From: Scandinavium sp036495715
GTDB lineage: Bacteria > Pseudomonadota > Gammaproteobacteria > Enterobacterales > Enterobacteriaceae
DNA: 64,000 nucleotides
Reading direction: 5' to 3'
Assembly: GCA_036495715.1 (NCBI GenBank)
Contig: DASXML010000017.1
Coordinates: 1 to 64,000 of the forward strand
Shown here: positions 8,541 through 17,771 of the stretch, piece after piece
Layout: each line of letters starts with the position of its first letter
Position numbering within the stretch: position 1 is the first letter of the stretch
Made by a program: the position numbers and the translations under genes
Notes under the pieces: generated by a model
Told to the model about the DNA's origin: nothing
What the model saw: only the letters and a program-made list of their open reading frames with translations
The model's database searches: none

Positions 8541-10772
8541 CAGCAATAATTCAGAATTGGCAGCCAGACCTTCTAAAGGCTCTGGCTTGCCGATGTAGAA
8601 GCCCTGCAAATAATCAATCCCCAGGCCCAGCGCCGCATCCCGGATCTCTTCCGTTTCAACGTACTCAGCGACGACCTGCATATTCTTCATTCGTGCCAAA
8701 TGACAAATGGAAGACACAATTTGGTAGTCGAGGCTACTCGACAGCAAGTTTTGGATGAAGCTGCCATCAATTTTAAGAATATCCGCTTTAACCTTTTTCA
8801 GGCGTGCGTAGCTGGCATAACCGGTGCCAAAATCATCAATCGCAATTCGACACCCCAGATCCTGAAGCTGCTCCATGTTTTGCATCGCCTGATCGGGATG
8901 GCTCAATGACTGGCTTTCGGTCAGCTCGAAGATGATCTGCCAGCCCTGAATATTGTGACGTTTCAAGAGTTCCGCGACGACTTTTGGGAACTGTGAACCG
9001 CAGGCCGATGACGGAGAAATGTTCACGGATAACCGCAGCCCGGGCTGCGTTTCACGACAGCCATCCATAAATTTCAGGGTATTTTCCAACACCCACAAGT
9101 CGATACGGGATGAAAGACCAAATTCGTGGGCCACCGGTAAAAACGCTTCTGGGGCGATGAGCTGGTTATTGTCACCTTCCAGGCGCAACAACACTTCGTG
9201 ATAGTTATCGCCGCGAATGCCAACGATCGGCTGAACCATCAGGCAGAATTGACCGTGTTCCAACGCCAGTTGCAGACGGTTCATCATGGTGACTTTGTCT
9301 TTCAGGCGCTGTTGCAGATGTGCCGCATTGCGATGCTGCAAATTCTCTGGCGAACCGGTCAGCAGCGAGGAATTAGCAATCGTGCTCAATTCCCCCAGCA
9401 GCATCGGCAATTGCATTACCGGAGAACGTACATGGCAATAGCTGACCCCAACATTCGGCTGCAGTGGCATCCCGTCCCAGATGAAGCGGAATTTTTTGAT
9501 CTGCGCGTCGATGGCGTCGATGCGTGACTCGTGGGCTTCCGTGTTCAAACGAATGACTAAATCATGTCCGGAAAGTTGATAAATGCACTCGCCATCGTGC
9601 AACTCAGACTCCAGCCATTTACCCAAATTTTGTTTGTACTGGATGCGCACCATCATACCGTAATGGCGGCCCAACACTTCGAGCTCAGGAATGCGTAAAA
9701 AACAGAGTACGGACCACGGCGTGGCGGCAAGTTTGCGGGTAAGCGCCCACAAATTCGGCATCTGAACCACAGGATCAATGTAGGCCATTCGTCGGACACG
9801 CGCATGAATATAGCGCTGCTGAGTCGACAGCATCGCCATGTACACCACGATAAACGAGAACACCAAATAGCTGGATGAGGTGATCGCCAGTTGGATGCTA
9901 TAGCTGGGGTACATAGGCATATAACGATAGTAGAAGTGAATACTAACTATCAATACCACCGTCCAGACAATAGACATCAGTCGATAGCCGAAACGCATCG
10001 ACCCCCACAACATCACCGGCAGTAACAGGGAAAGAGTGTAGTTGGTTGTAAAAATCGAGGCCGAATTAGCGGCAGGTATCAACATTAATCCCATAATAAT
10101 CATGAGAATAAACGACCATGTAACCATTTCGAAGGCAGTGACTTTTGAATCAATTTGCAGTCGAATCTGCGAAATTAACGATCGTAAATACCATGGGTTA
10201 CGGATAATTCGAATAAGCAGATAACAAAGCGGAACGCCCGTTAAACATCCTACCAACATGGATTGATAGTTGATGAGACTGTGCAGCGTAAGGGGACCTG
10301 CACCCGCCAATGATATTCTTTTGGGCAGAATATCAAAAAACACGCAGGCCAGAAGCAAGATCTGGAAAACGGTTGCAGGGAAAAACATCTGCCAGAACAG
10401 CCGTTGTGGCATCAGACGCGTACAGCCGTATGCAACAGAGTGTCGTCTCGGAACGAACACCCGATAGCCGCCCCAACTGAGGATAACCGGAATGAGAAAA
10501 TGGAACGTGATGCAGATGGTTTCGGGTATGGTCATGCCTTTGGCAACAACCAGCCAAATCCCCAGCAGGATCCCCGGTAACGCCTTCCAGCCAAAAAAGA
10601 GCATCAGGCTCAGTAAAAGGGCCAAGGGAAGATAGTAAAGCGCGACGATACCGCCATCGATGTGTGCAAAGGTATTCGCACTACGGGCCAAGGGCAACAG
10701 CAGCAACGGTAAGAAGAGTGGCAGTCCCCACCACTTATCACGATTATTTTTATAGAGTTCAGTAAGATGCAT
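8520..10772 (-). CDS. pdeF: Cyclic-di-GMP phosphodiesterase PdeF (YfgF)
   Basis: Inner-membrane protein of 750 residues (E. coli PdeF/YfgF 747). The N-terminal part, to about residue 320, is a multi-pass MASE1-type sensor. Next is a degenerate GGDEF domain in which the signature is replaced by SGHD, so it should not make c-di-GMP. The C-terminal EAL domain carries the signature as EVLLRLEG and keeps the metal/substrate motifs NISPSS, ELTES, DDFGTGYASYARLK and KIDGSF, so phosphodiesterase activity is likely. In E. coli this protein is an anaerobically relevant phosphodiesterase affecting the cell surface. An FNR-type promoter lies upstream. The 3' end overlaps ppx by 21 bp tail to tail. Confidence 0.95.
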   Translation of the reverse strand: MHLTELYKNNRDKWWGLPLFLPLLLLPLARSANTFAHIDGGIVALYYLPLALLLSLMLFFGWKALPGILLGIWLVVAKGMTIPETICITFHFLIPVILSWGGYRVFVPRRHSVAYGCTRLMPQRLFWQMFFPATVFQILLLACVFFDILPKRISLAGAGPLTLHSLINYQSMLVGCLTGVPLCYLLIRIIRNPWYLRSLISQIRLQIDSKVTAFEMVTWSFILMIIMGLMLIPAANSASIFTTNYTLSLLLPVMLWGSMRFGYRLMSIVWTVVLIVSIHFYYRYMPMYPSYSIQLAITSSSYLVFSFIVVYMAMLSTQQRYIHARVRRMAYIDPVVQMPNLWALTRKLAATPWSVLCFLRIPELEVLGRHYGMMVRIQYKQNLGKWLESELHDGECIYQLSGHDLVIRLNTEAHESRIDAIDAQIKKFRFIWDGMPLQPNVGVSYCHVRSPVMQLPMLLGELSTIANSSLLTGSPENLQHRNAAHLQQRLKDKVTMMNRLQLALEHGQFCLMVQPIVGIRGDNYHEVLLRLEGDNNQLIAPEAFLPVAHEFGLSSRIDLWVLENTLKFMDGCRETQPGLRLSVNISPSSACGSQFPKVVAELLKRHNIQGWQIIFELTESQSLSHPDQAMQNMEQLQDLGCRIAIDDFGTGYASYARLKKVKADILKIDGSFIQNLLSSSLDYQIVSSICHLARMKNMQVVAEYVETEEIRDAALGLGIDYLQGFYIGKPEPLEGLAANSELLLSGRDHG

Positions 10773-10835
10773 AGAGGCTCAAAAGAGGACCCAATTCCTG
10801 ATGGGCAGATAAAGACAGGCATCCAACCTGATTTT

Positions 10836-10851
10836 GATTTTCGCGAAAATC
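10836..10851. promoter_or_regulatory. Perfect 16-bp palindrome in the pdeF leader
   Basis: GATTTTCGCGAAAATC is a perfect palindrome with no central spacer. It lies about 64 bp upstream of the pdeF start and just downstream of the start point inferred from the FNR-type promoter. It could be an operator for an unidentified dimeric regulator. I recognise no named site. Confidence 0.45.
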
Positions 10852-10874
10852 CACCACGCGAAATGGGGCAATAG

Positions 10875-10915
10875 ATTATAGTTATCTAAAAAATACGTAA
10901 TTTGATTTAAATCAA
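10875..10915 (-). promoter_or_regulatory. FNR-type class II promoter of pdeF
   Basis: TTGATTTAAATCAA at 10902-10915 is a perfect FNR box (TTGAT-N4-ATCAA). On the minus strand a TATAAT -10 box lies at 10880-10875. A start point about 7 bases further on (near 10868) puts the box centre at about -40.5, the geometry of class II FNR activation. The pdeF start is at 10772. FNR-dependent anaerobic expression of the E. coli orthologue is reported. Confidence 0.75.
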
Positions 10916-11085
10916 TAAAAGGCGATCAAACCTGCGATTAACCCCATTTTTCTTACGGTAGTTAGCAGTATTTATTTCCCCCTGGCATCTTGCACATTTT
11001 TTATGCAGTTGTTAATTGACCCTGATGCCCCGCTGTGCCTTAATATGCCCATCGCCCATAACGGGTATTTTTAAAGGAACCCTCA

Positions 11086-11280
11086 GTGAGCCAGGCAACC
11101 CCTATGCGAAAACGACATCAATTTAACAGTCGCATGACCCGGATCATTCTCCTTATTAGCTTCCTCTTCTTTTTTGGTCGCTTCGTCTATTCCTCTATTG
11201 GTGCCTGGTATCATCATCAGGACAAAAAAGCGGCGCAGCAGTCGAGCCAGGTCATTGAAACTCAAGTTTCCAGTGAGTAA
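11086..11280 (+). CDS. yfgG: Small inner-membrane protein YfgG
   Basis: 64 residues, close to E. coli YfgG throughout (MRKRH-FNSRMTRI-LLISF-FFFGRF). A basic N-terminus of about 18 residues is followed by one membrane segment at about residues 19-38 and a short polar tail. The start is GTG after AAAGGAACC. Its function is not firmly established. It lies between pdeF (divergent) and the YcaD-like transporter; in E. coli it is followed by yfgH and yfgI, which are absent here. Confidence 0.85.
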   Translation: MSQATPMRKRHQFNSRMTRIILLISFLFFFGRFVYSSIGAWYHHQDKKAAQQSSQVIETQVSSE

Positions 11281-11397
11281 AACTAGCCCCGCCTGAGCCA
11301 CTCACTTATCCCCTGTCATACCCCTGAATTTGCATCTGACGGAAAAACCAAGCACGATGAGGTGCATCCGTAACGAACAGCCAATACAGGGAAATGT

Positions 11398-12711
11398 ATG
11401 AAAAACGTTCTTAATACCTTTATGCCGTTGTACACCACGACCCTGCTGATGCTGCTCGGATCCGGGCTGTTGACCACCTATATCTCATTGCGTCTCGCAC
11501 ATGAGGAGGTCAGCGGTATGGTTATCGGTTCAATTACCGCCGCAAACTATCTCGGTCTGGTGATTGGCGGAAAAGTCGGTCATAACCTGATTGCCCGGGT
11601 CGGACATATCCGCGCTTATGTCTCCTGCGCAGGGATAATCACCGCCTCGGTCGTCGGTCACGGGCTCAGTGATTTCATTCCGCTGTGGATATTCCTGCGC
11701 CTGATAATCGGCCTGTGCATGATGTGCCAGTACATGGTGCTGGAAAGCTGGTTGAACGACCGCGCAGAATCTTCACAACGCGGCGCTATCTTTGGCTTCT
11801 ACATGGTCGCGACCTATCTCGGTCTGTGTGGAGGGCAAATTATTCTGATGGCGGCGGCCGGAATAGGCCCTGCGATGCTGCTTATCGTCGCACTGTGTTT
11901 TGCGTTGTGCCTGGTGCCCATCGCGCTCACGACGCGCACTTCCGCGCAGCCGATGACGCCCGCGCCGATGGAGCTTGGCTATTTCTTTAAAGCAATTCCA
12001 AAACTGCTGGCGGCGACGCTGGTCATGGGCATGGCCGCAGGTGCGTTTTACGGCCTGGCGCCGGTCTATGCCATTTCGCAAGGATTAACAACCCGTCAAA
12101 CCGGGTTGTTTATGGCTGTCACCATTTTCGCCGGCATGGTGTCACAGTTCCCGCTGAGCTGGCTATCTGACCGATACGATCGTCAACATCTGTTGTTTTA
12201 TACCGCAGTTCTATTTGCTGTCGCCTCTTTGCCACTGTCACTCTTGCCCCATATCTCGTTTTACTGGTTGCTTGGCATCGCCTTCCTGTCGAGCATGGCG
12301 ATGTTCTCGCTGTATCCTTTAGGCGTAGCGATTGCCAATGACCGCGTTGAGGCAGAACGACGCGTATCACTGACCGCCTGCCTGCTAATGGCGTTCGGCG
12401 TGGGCGCCTGTATCGGCCCACTGGTAACCGGCGCAATAATGCAGCCTTTCGGCGGCAACGTGCTTTATTTCTGCTTCACGCTGTGCGGAATAACTATCGG
12501 GGCAATCAGTTGGATCAGGAAACGTCAGCCGGAGATTATTGTCGACGCTCCACTGCCACATGTAGTGATGCCTGATAGCCTGATGTCTTCCCCATTAGCC
12601 GTCGCGCTTAATCCGGCGATGGATGAAGAGGTGATTCAGGAGGCTATGGTGGATACCACTGCGCCAACGGAACCTGATGAAAAAGAACCTGCACAGGAAG
12701 AAAACAAATAG
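11398..12711 (+). CDS. YcaD-like MFS transporter
   Basis: 437 residues with about 12 hydrophobic segments up to residue 385, typical of the major facilitator superfamily and most like the YcaD group (paired motifs such as VLESWLNDRAESSQRGAIFGFYM and SWLSDRYDRQ). The substrate is unknown. After the last membrane segment there is a long acidic cytoplasmic tail of about 55 residues rich in Glu, Pro and Ala. The start is preceded by CAGGGAAATGT. It lies between yfgG and guaA, where E. coli has yfgH-yfgI, and ends 26 bp before a bidirectional terminator. Confidence 0.85.
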   Translation: MKNVLNTFMPLYTTTLLMLLGSGLLTTYISLRLAHEEVSGMVIGSITAANYLGLVIGGKVGHNLIARVGHIRAYVSCAGIITASVVGHGLSDFIPLWIFLRLIIGLCMMCQYMVLESWLNDRAESSQRGAIFGFYMVATYLGLCGGQIILMAAAGIGPAMLLIVALCFALCLVPIALTTRTSAQPMTPAPMELGYFFKAIPKLLAATLVMGMAAGAFYGLAPVYAISQGLTTRQTGLFMAVTIFAGMVSQFPLSWLSDRYDRQHLLFYTAVLFAVASLPLSLLPHISFYWLLGIAFLSSMAMFSLYPLGVAIANDRVEAERRVSLTACLLMAFGVGACIGPLVTGAIMQPFGGNVLYFCFTLCGITIGAISWIRKRQPEIIVDAPLPHVVMPDSLMSSPLAVALNPAMDEEVIQEAMVDTTAPTEPDEKEPAQEENK

Positions 12712-12737
12712 TCACCCTCACCTGAGAGCCATAAAAA

Positions 12738-12757
12738 AACCCGCGATATCGCGGGTT
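12738..12757. terminator. Bidirectional terminator between the MFS gene and guaA
   Basis: AACCCGCGATATCGCGGGTT forms a perfect inverted repeat, preceded by a run of A and followed by TTTTG. It can therefore end the plus-strand MFS transcript and the minus-strand guaBA transcript. Confidence 0.85.
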
Positions 12758-12790
12758 TTGCATTTTCAGGATGCGATAGCGGGTATCACA

Positions 12791-14368
12791 TCATTCCCAC
12801 TCAATCGTCGCGGGCGGCTTGCCGCTGATGTCATACACCACACGAGAAATGCCGCTGACTTCGTTGATGATGCGGTTGGACACGCGGCCGAGGAAATCGT
12901 ACGGCAGGTGCGCCCAGTGCGCGGTCATGAAGTCGATGGTTTCCACAGCACGCAGGGAAACCACCCAGTCGTACTTACGGCCATCGCCCATTACGCCAAC
13001 GGAACGTACCGGCAGGAACACGGTGAACGCCTGGCTCACTTTGTTGTAGAGGTCCGCTTTGTGCAGCTCTTCGATGAAGATAGCATCCGCGCGACGCAGT
13101 AAGTCGCAGTACTCTTTCTTCACTTCGCCCAACACGCGCACACCCAGGCCCGGCCCCGGGAACGGGTGACGGTAAAGCATATCGTACGGCAGGCCCAGTT
13201 CCAGACCAATTTTACGCACTTCGTCTTTGAACAGCTCACGCAGCGGTTCAACCAGGCCCATCTTCATCTCTTTCGGCAGGCCGCCCACGTTGTGGTGAGA
13301 TTTGATGACATGTGCTTTACCGGTCGCGGAAGCCGCAGACTCAATGACGTCAGGGTAAATGGTCCCTTGCGCCAACCACTTCACATCTTCCAGTCGCAGC
13401 GCTTGTTCATCGAACACTTCCACAAACACGCGGCCGATGATTTTACGCTTGGCTTCTGGATCGTTTTCACCCGCTAACGCAGTCAGGAAACGCTCTTCGC
13501 CTTCCACGTGAACGATGTTCAGACCGAAGTGATCGCCGAACATGTCCATGACCTGCTGTGCTTCATTCAGGCGCAGCAGGCCGTTGTCTACAAACACGCA
13601 GGTCAGGTTTTTACCGATTGCGCGGTGCAGCAACATCGCGGTCACAGAGGAGTCGACGCCGCCGGACAGGCCGAGAATGACTTTGTCATCACCCACCTGC
13701 TGACGAATGCGCTCTACCGCATCATCGATGATTTTTGCTGGCGTCCACAGCGCTTCACACTGGCAGATGTCGAGCACAAAACGCTCGAGCATCCGCAGGC
13801 CCTGACGGGTATGGGTCACTTCCGGGTGGAACTGCACGCCGTAGAAGCGTTTTTCTTCGTTAGCCATAATGGCAAACGGGCAGGTTTCAGTGCTGGCAAC
13901 GGTGACGAAATCAGCGGGAATAGCCGTGACTTTATCACCGTGGCTCATCCATACGTCGAGCAGAGGCTTGCCGTCAGCGGTCAGGGAATCTTCGATGCCG
14001 CGAACCAGTGCGCTGTCGGTCTTCACTTCAACCTGCGCATAACCAAATTCACGCTCGCTCGAAGATTCAACGTGACCGCCCAGCTGCATGGCCATGGTCT
14101 GCATACCGTAGCAAACGCCGAACACCGGCACACCCGCTTCAAACACATACTCTGGCGCACGCGGGCTGTTGTCTTCGGTGGTACTTTCCGGGCCACCGGA
14201 CAGGATGATACCGCTCGGATTGAACTCACGAATTTGTGCTTCGGTAACGTCCCAGGCCCACAGTTCACAGTAAACGCCCAGCTCACGAACGCGGCGCGCC
14301 ACCAGCTGAGTGTATTGAGAACCGAAATCGAGGATAAGAATGCGATGTTTATGAATATTGTCGGTCAT
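12791..14368 (-). CDS. guaA: GMP synthase (glutamine-hydrolysing)
   Basis: 525 residues as in E. coli. It aminates XMP to GMP with ATP and glutamine. The N-terminal glutamine amidotransferase domain has the nucleophile loop VFGVCYGMQ and the FHPEVTHT His-Glu pair. The ATP-pyrophosphatase domain has the P-loop LGLSGGVDSS at about residue 230, and the C-terminal dimerisation domain ends in PATIEWE. It is the second gene of guaBA, 67 bp behind guaB. Confidence 0.98.
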   Translation of the reverse strand: MTDNIHKHRILILDFGSQYTQLVARRVRELGVYCELWAWDVTEAQIREFNPSGIILSGGPESTTEDNSPRAPEYVFEAGVPVFGVCYGMQTMAMQLGGHVESSSEREFGYAQVEVKTDSALVRGIEDSLTADGKPLLDVWMSHGDKVTAIPADFVTVASTETCPFAIMANEEKRFYGVQFHPEVTHTRQGLRMLERFVLDICQCEALWTPAKIIDDAVERIRQQVGDDKVILGLSGGVDSSVTAMLLHRAIGKNLTCVFVDNGLLRLNEAQQVMDMFGDHFGLNIVHVEGEERFLTALAGENDPEAKRKIIGRVFVEVFDEQALRLEDVKWLAQGTIYPDVIESAASATGKAHVIKSHHNVGGLPKEMKMGLVEPLRELFKDEVRKIGLELGLPYDMLYRHPFPGPGLGVRVLGEVKKEYCDLLRRADAIFIEELHKADLYNKVSQAFTVFLPVRSVGVMGDGRKYDWVVSLRAVETIDFMTAHWAHLPYDFLGRVSNRIINEVSGISRVVYDISGKPPATIEWE

Positions 14369-14435
14369 TGACGATAATTCCAGGGCAAGTGAAACAAAAT
14401 CAAAGCGCCCGGCGAATGCCGGGCACGGGGAATAA

Positions 14436-15902
14436 TCAAGAACCCATGCGGTAGTTCGGGGATTCTTTGGTGATGGTCACGTCATGCACGTGGCTTTCCT
14501 GAATACCCGCCCCGCTGATACGAACGAATTCCGCTTTGGTACGCAGCGCGTCGATGGTACCACAGCCGGTCAGACCCATGCAGGAGCGCAGGCCGCCCAT
14601 CTGCTGGTGAATAATTTCTTTCAGACGACCTTTGTACGCCACGCGGCCTTCGATACCTTCTGGCACCAGTTTGTCGGCAGCGTTATCGCTCTGGAAGTAA
14701 CGGTCAGAAGAGCCTTTCGACATCGCGCCCAGAGATCCCATACCACGGTAAGATTTGTAAGAACGGCCCTGGTAAAGTTCGATTTCACCCGGTGATTCTT
14801 CAGTGCCTGCCAACATAGAGCCGACCATCACCACGCTTGCGCCCGCGGCGATAGCTTTGGCGATGTCACCAGAGAAGCGAATCCCGCCATCGGCGATAAC
14901 CGGGATCCCCAGACCTTCCAGTGCTTCGACGGCATCGGCTACAGCGGTAATCTGCGGTACACCTACGCCGGTAACGATACGCGTGGTACAGATAGAGCCA
15001 GGGCCGATACCGACTTTTACCGCACTCACACCGGCATCAGCCAGCGCACGCGCACCTGCGCCTGTCGCTACGTTGCCACCAATGATTTGCAGATCCGGGT
15101 ATTTTGCGCGAGTTTCACGAATACGTTGCAGAACGCCTTCGGAATGACCGTGCGAGGAGTCGATCAGCAGTACATCAACGCCAGCGGCAACCAGCGCATC
15201 AACGCGCTCTTCGTTACCCGCACCTGCGCCAACGGCCGCACCGACGCGCAGGCTGCCATGCTCATCTTTACACGCCTGTGGTTTACGTTCTGCTTTCTGG
15301 AAATCTTTAACGGTGATCATGCCCGTCAGATGGAAATTCGCATCCACCACCAGGGCTTTTTCCACACGCTTTTCATGCATTTTGCCGAACACGACGTCGC
15401 GGGATTCACCTTCACGCACGGTCACCAGACGCTCTTTCGGGGTCATGTACACGCTGACAGGCTGGCTGAGATCGGTCACGAAACGCACATCACGACCGGT
15501 AATGATACCGACCAGTTCGTTGCTTTCCGTTACTACAGGATAACCGGCGAAACCGTTGCGGGCAGTCAGTTCTTTGACTTCTTGCAGTGTGGTCGTCGGC
15601 AGAACGGTTTGTGGGTCAGAGACAACACCCGATTCGTATTTCTTCACGCGGCGAACTTCTTCTGCCTGGCGCTCAATCGACATGTTTTTATGAATAAAGC
15701 CGATGCCACCTTCCTGAGCCAGGGCAATTGCCAGGCGCGCTTCCGTCACGGTGTCCATGGCTGCGGAGAGCATAGGAATGTTCAGGCGAATGGATTTAGT
15801 CAACTGCGTGCTGAGATCGGCAGTATTCGGCAGAACAGTGGAATGAGCGGGAACGAGGAGGACGTCGTCAAACGTCAGTGCTTCTTTGGCGATACGTAGC
15901 AT
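14436..15902 (-). CDS. guaB: IMP dehydrogenase
   Basis: 488 residues, as in E. coli. It oxidises IMP to XMP with NAD, the committed step to GMP. The barrel carries the catalytic loop GPGSICTTRIVTGVG with Cys about 305, and two CBS domains (about residues 90-200) are inserted as usual. The frame is open to 16088, but the start at 15902 gives the conserved N-terminus MLRIAKEALTFDDVLL. The promoter region carries a PurR box, and the gene is divergent from xseA. Confidence 0.98.
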   Translation of the reverse strand: MLRIAKEALTFDDVLLVPAHSTVLPNTADLSTQLTKSIRLNIPMLSAAMDTVTEARLAIALAQEGGIGFIHKNMSIERQAEEVRRVKKYESGVVSDPQTVLPTTTLQEVKELTARNGFAGYPVVTESNELVGIITGRDVRFVTDLSQPVSVYMTPKERLVTVREGESRDVVFGKMHEKRVEKALVVDANFHLTGMITVKDFQKAERKPQACKDEHGSLRVGAAVGAGAGNEERVDALVAAGVDVLLIDSSHGHSEGVLQRIRETRAKYPDLQIIGGNVATGAGARALADAGVSAVKVGIGPGSICTTRIVTGVGVPQITAVADAVEALEGLGIPVIADGGIRFSGDIAKAIAAGASVVMVGSMLAGTEESPGEIELYQGRSYKSYRGMGSLGAMSKGSSDRYFQSDNAADKLVPEGIEGRVAYKGRLKEIIHQQMGGLRSCMGLTGCGTIDALRTKAEFVRISGAGIQESHVHDVTITKESPNYRMGS

Positions 15903-15955
15903 GGGCAATATCTCTACCTGGATGGTTAATAAATATTGCCGTGGCATTATACAGA

Positions 15956-15971
15956 GCGTAATCGGTTGCAT
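15956..15971 (-). promoter_or_regulatory. PurR box of guaBA
   Basis: Read on the minus strand, ATGCAACCGATTACGC fits the degenerate PurR operator (ANGCAANCGNTTNCNT) with one mismatch. It lies 54 bp upstream of the guaB start, in the guaB-xseA divergent region. Confidence 0.7.
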
Positions 15972-16063
15972 CCACACTTTTTTGCAAAAAATGCTTGCGA
16001 TCGCGTCTGAGCAAGTTACTATCGACTGAATAACCTGCTGATTTAGAATTTGATCTCGCTCAC

Positions 16064-17437
16064 ATGTTGCCTTCTCAAACACCCTCAATTTTTACCGTCA
16101 GCCGCCTGAATCAGACGGTGCGTCTGCTGCTTGAGCAGGAAATGGGGCAAGTGTGGATCAGCGGCGAAATATCCAACTTTTCCCAGCCCTCTTCCGGCCA
16201 CTGGTACTTCACGCTCAAAGATGACAACGCGCAAGTGCGCTGCGCGATGTTTCGCAACAGCAATCGCCGCGTTACGTTTCGGCCCCAACATGGCCAGCAG
16301 GTTTTAGTTCGCGCGAATATCACGCTGTACGAGCCCCGCGGTGACTACCAGATTATCGTCGAAAGCATGCAGCCGGCTGGCGAAGGACTGTTGCAGCAAA
16401 AATATGAGCAGTTGAAAGCCCTGCTTTCAGCGGAAGGCTTGTTCGATCAGCAGTTCAAACAACCACTGCCAACACCTGCGCACTGCGTCGGGGTGATCAC
16501 GTCGAAAAGCGGTGCTGCGCTGCACGATATTCTTCACGTACTCAAACGCCGCGATCCGTCGCTGCCAGTCGTCATTTACCCGACGTCAGTACAAGGTGAT
16601 GATGCACCCGCGCAGATTGTCCGTGCCATTGAACTGGCGAACAATCGTGAAGAGTGTGACGTGCTGATTGTTGGACGCGGCGGTGGTTCGCTGGAAGATT
16701 TATGGAGTTTTAACGACGAACGCGTCGCGCGCGCCATTTTCGCCAGTCGCATCCCTGTTGTCAGCGCCGTCGGTCATGAGACCGATGTCACCATTGCCGA
16801 TTTCGTGGCCGACTTACGTGCTCCCACGCCTTCTGCCGCAGCGGAAATGGTCAGCCGTAACCAGTTGGAATTATTGCGCCAGGTGCAATCAGCCCAACAG
16901 CGGTTGGAAATGGCGATGGACTATTTCATCGGCAACCGTAATCGCCGCTTTTCACAGCTTCAGCATCGATTACAGCAGCAACATCCGCAGTTGCGCCTCG
17001 CCCGTCAGCAAACCGTGCTCGACAGGCTGCGCCAGCGAATGAGCTTTGCATTGGATAATCGGCTAAAGAAAACCACTCAGCGGCAGCAGCGTGTGATTCA
17101 GCGTTTGAATCAACAGAATCCACAGCCGCGCATTTACCGGGCGCAGACGCGCATTCAGCAGCTGGAATACCGTCTGGCGCAAACGCTTCGTGCGCAGCTC
17201 AGTACCACCCGCGAAAGGTTTGGTAATGCCGTGACCCATCTTGAAGCCGTTAGCCCGCTCTCCACGCTGGCACGTGGCTACAGCGTAACAACCGCCGCCG
17301 ATGGCAAACTGGTGAAGAAAAGCAAACAACTCACTGCAGGCGACAAACTGACGACGCGTCTGGAAGATGGCGTGGTGGAAAGTGAAGTCACTAAGATAAC
17401 GCCAGTGAAGAAACCTCGCGCTCGCAAAGCGAAATAA
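16064..17437 (+). CDS. xseA: Exodeoxyribonuclease VII large subunit
   Basis: 457 residues (E. coli 456). With XseB it degrades single-stranded DNA from both ends into oligonucleotides. The N-terminal OB-fold (about residues 10-100) is followed by the catalytic domain with IVGRGGGSLEDLWSFND and AVGHETDVTIADFVADLRAPTP, then a long Gln/Arg-rich coiled coil (about 265-400) and a basic tail. It starts 161 bp from the divergent guaB start. Confidence 0.97.
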   Translation: MLPSQTPSIFTVSRLNQTVRLLLEQEMGQVWISGEISNFSQPSSGHWYFTLKDDNAQVRCAMFRNSNRRVTFRPQHGQQVLVRANITLYEPRGDYQIIVESMQPAGEGLLQQKYEQLKALLSAEGLFDQQFKQPLPTPAHCVGVITSKSGAALHDILHVLKRRDPSLPVVIYPTSVQGDDAPAQIVRAIELANNREECDVLIVGRGGGSLEDLWSFNDERVARAIFASRIPVVSAVGHETDVTIADFVADLRAPTPSAAAEMVSRNQLELLRQVQSAQQRLEMAMDYFIGNRNRRFSQLQHRLQQQHPQLRLARQQTVLDRLRQRMSFALDNRLKKTTQRQQRVIQRLNQQNPQPRIYRAQTRIQQLEYRLAQTLRAQLSTTRERFGNAVTHLEAVSPLSTLARGYSVTTAADGKLVKKSKQLTAGDKLTTRLEDGVVESEVTKITPVKKPRARKAK

Positions 17438-17456
17438 TTACGCCGTTTCGAACTTG

Positions 17457-17495
17457 CAGGCCGGTCAGCGCTGCGCCACCGGGCGTTAAACCGCT
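17457..17495. repeat. REP element between xseA and yfgJ
   Basis: GCCGGTCAGCGCTGCGCCACCGGGC matches the REP pattern of a GC-rich imperfect palindrome around a GCGCTGCGC core. It lies between the convergent xseA and yfgJ genes. Confidence 0.6.
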
Positions 17496-17499
17496 CTTT

Positions 17500-17721
17500 T
17501 TACTGCGTGACAGGCACAAATTCCACGCGTTTTTTCGACATCAATCCATGGCCATTCTGGCAGAAATAATCCACTGCACCGCAGGCTTTTAACACCTCCA
17601 GCGGCTTATGGCACTCCGGGCACCGCGCCTGCACCGTATAATCCTGCTGACACTTCGCACAATGCGCTTTATCGCCCTGCTGTTCCATCTGAGCATCACA
17701 AACCGGACAGTTCAGTTCCAT
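17500..17721 (-). CDS. yfgJ: Zinc-ribbon protein YfgJ
   Basis: 73 residues, similar in length and sequence to E. coli YfgJ (71). It carries four CxxC-type knuckles (CPVC, CAKC, CPEC) and the C-terminal block LKACGAVDYFCQNGHGL, so it should bind zinc as a double ribbon. Function unknown. The start at 17721 is preferred to the longer frame because AAGGAG lies 8 bases upstream and the N-terminus MELNCPVC matches the family. In E. coli der lies directly upstream; here an oxidoreductase gene intervenes. Confidence 0.9.
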   Translation of the reverse strand: MELNCPVCDAQMEQQGDKAHCAKCQQDYTVQARCPECHKPLEVLKACGAVDYFCQNGHGLMSKKRVEFVPVTQ

Positions 17722-17771
17722 CGTTGACTCCTTGGTCATCCGAAAATCTTGCACCTATTTTACCACAAGCC

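Noticed and set aside
15087..15899. 270-codon open frame opposite guaB
   Set aside because: Antisense shadow of a highly conserved enzyme gene.
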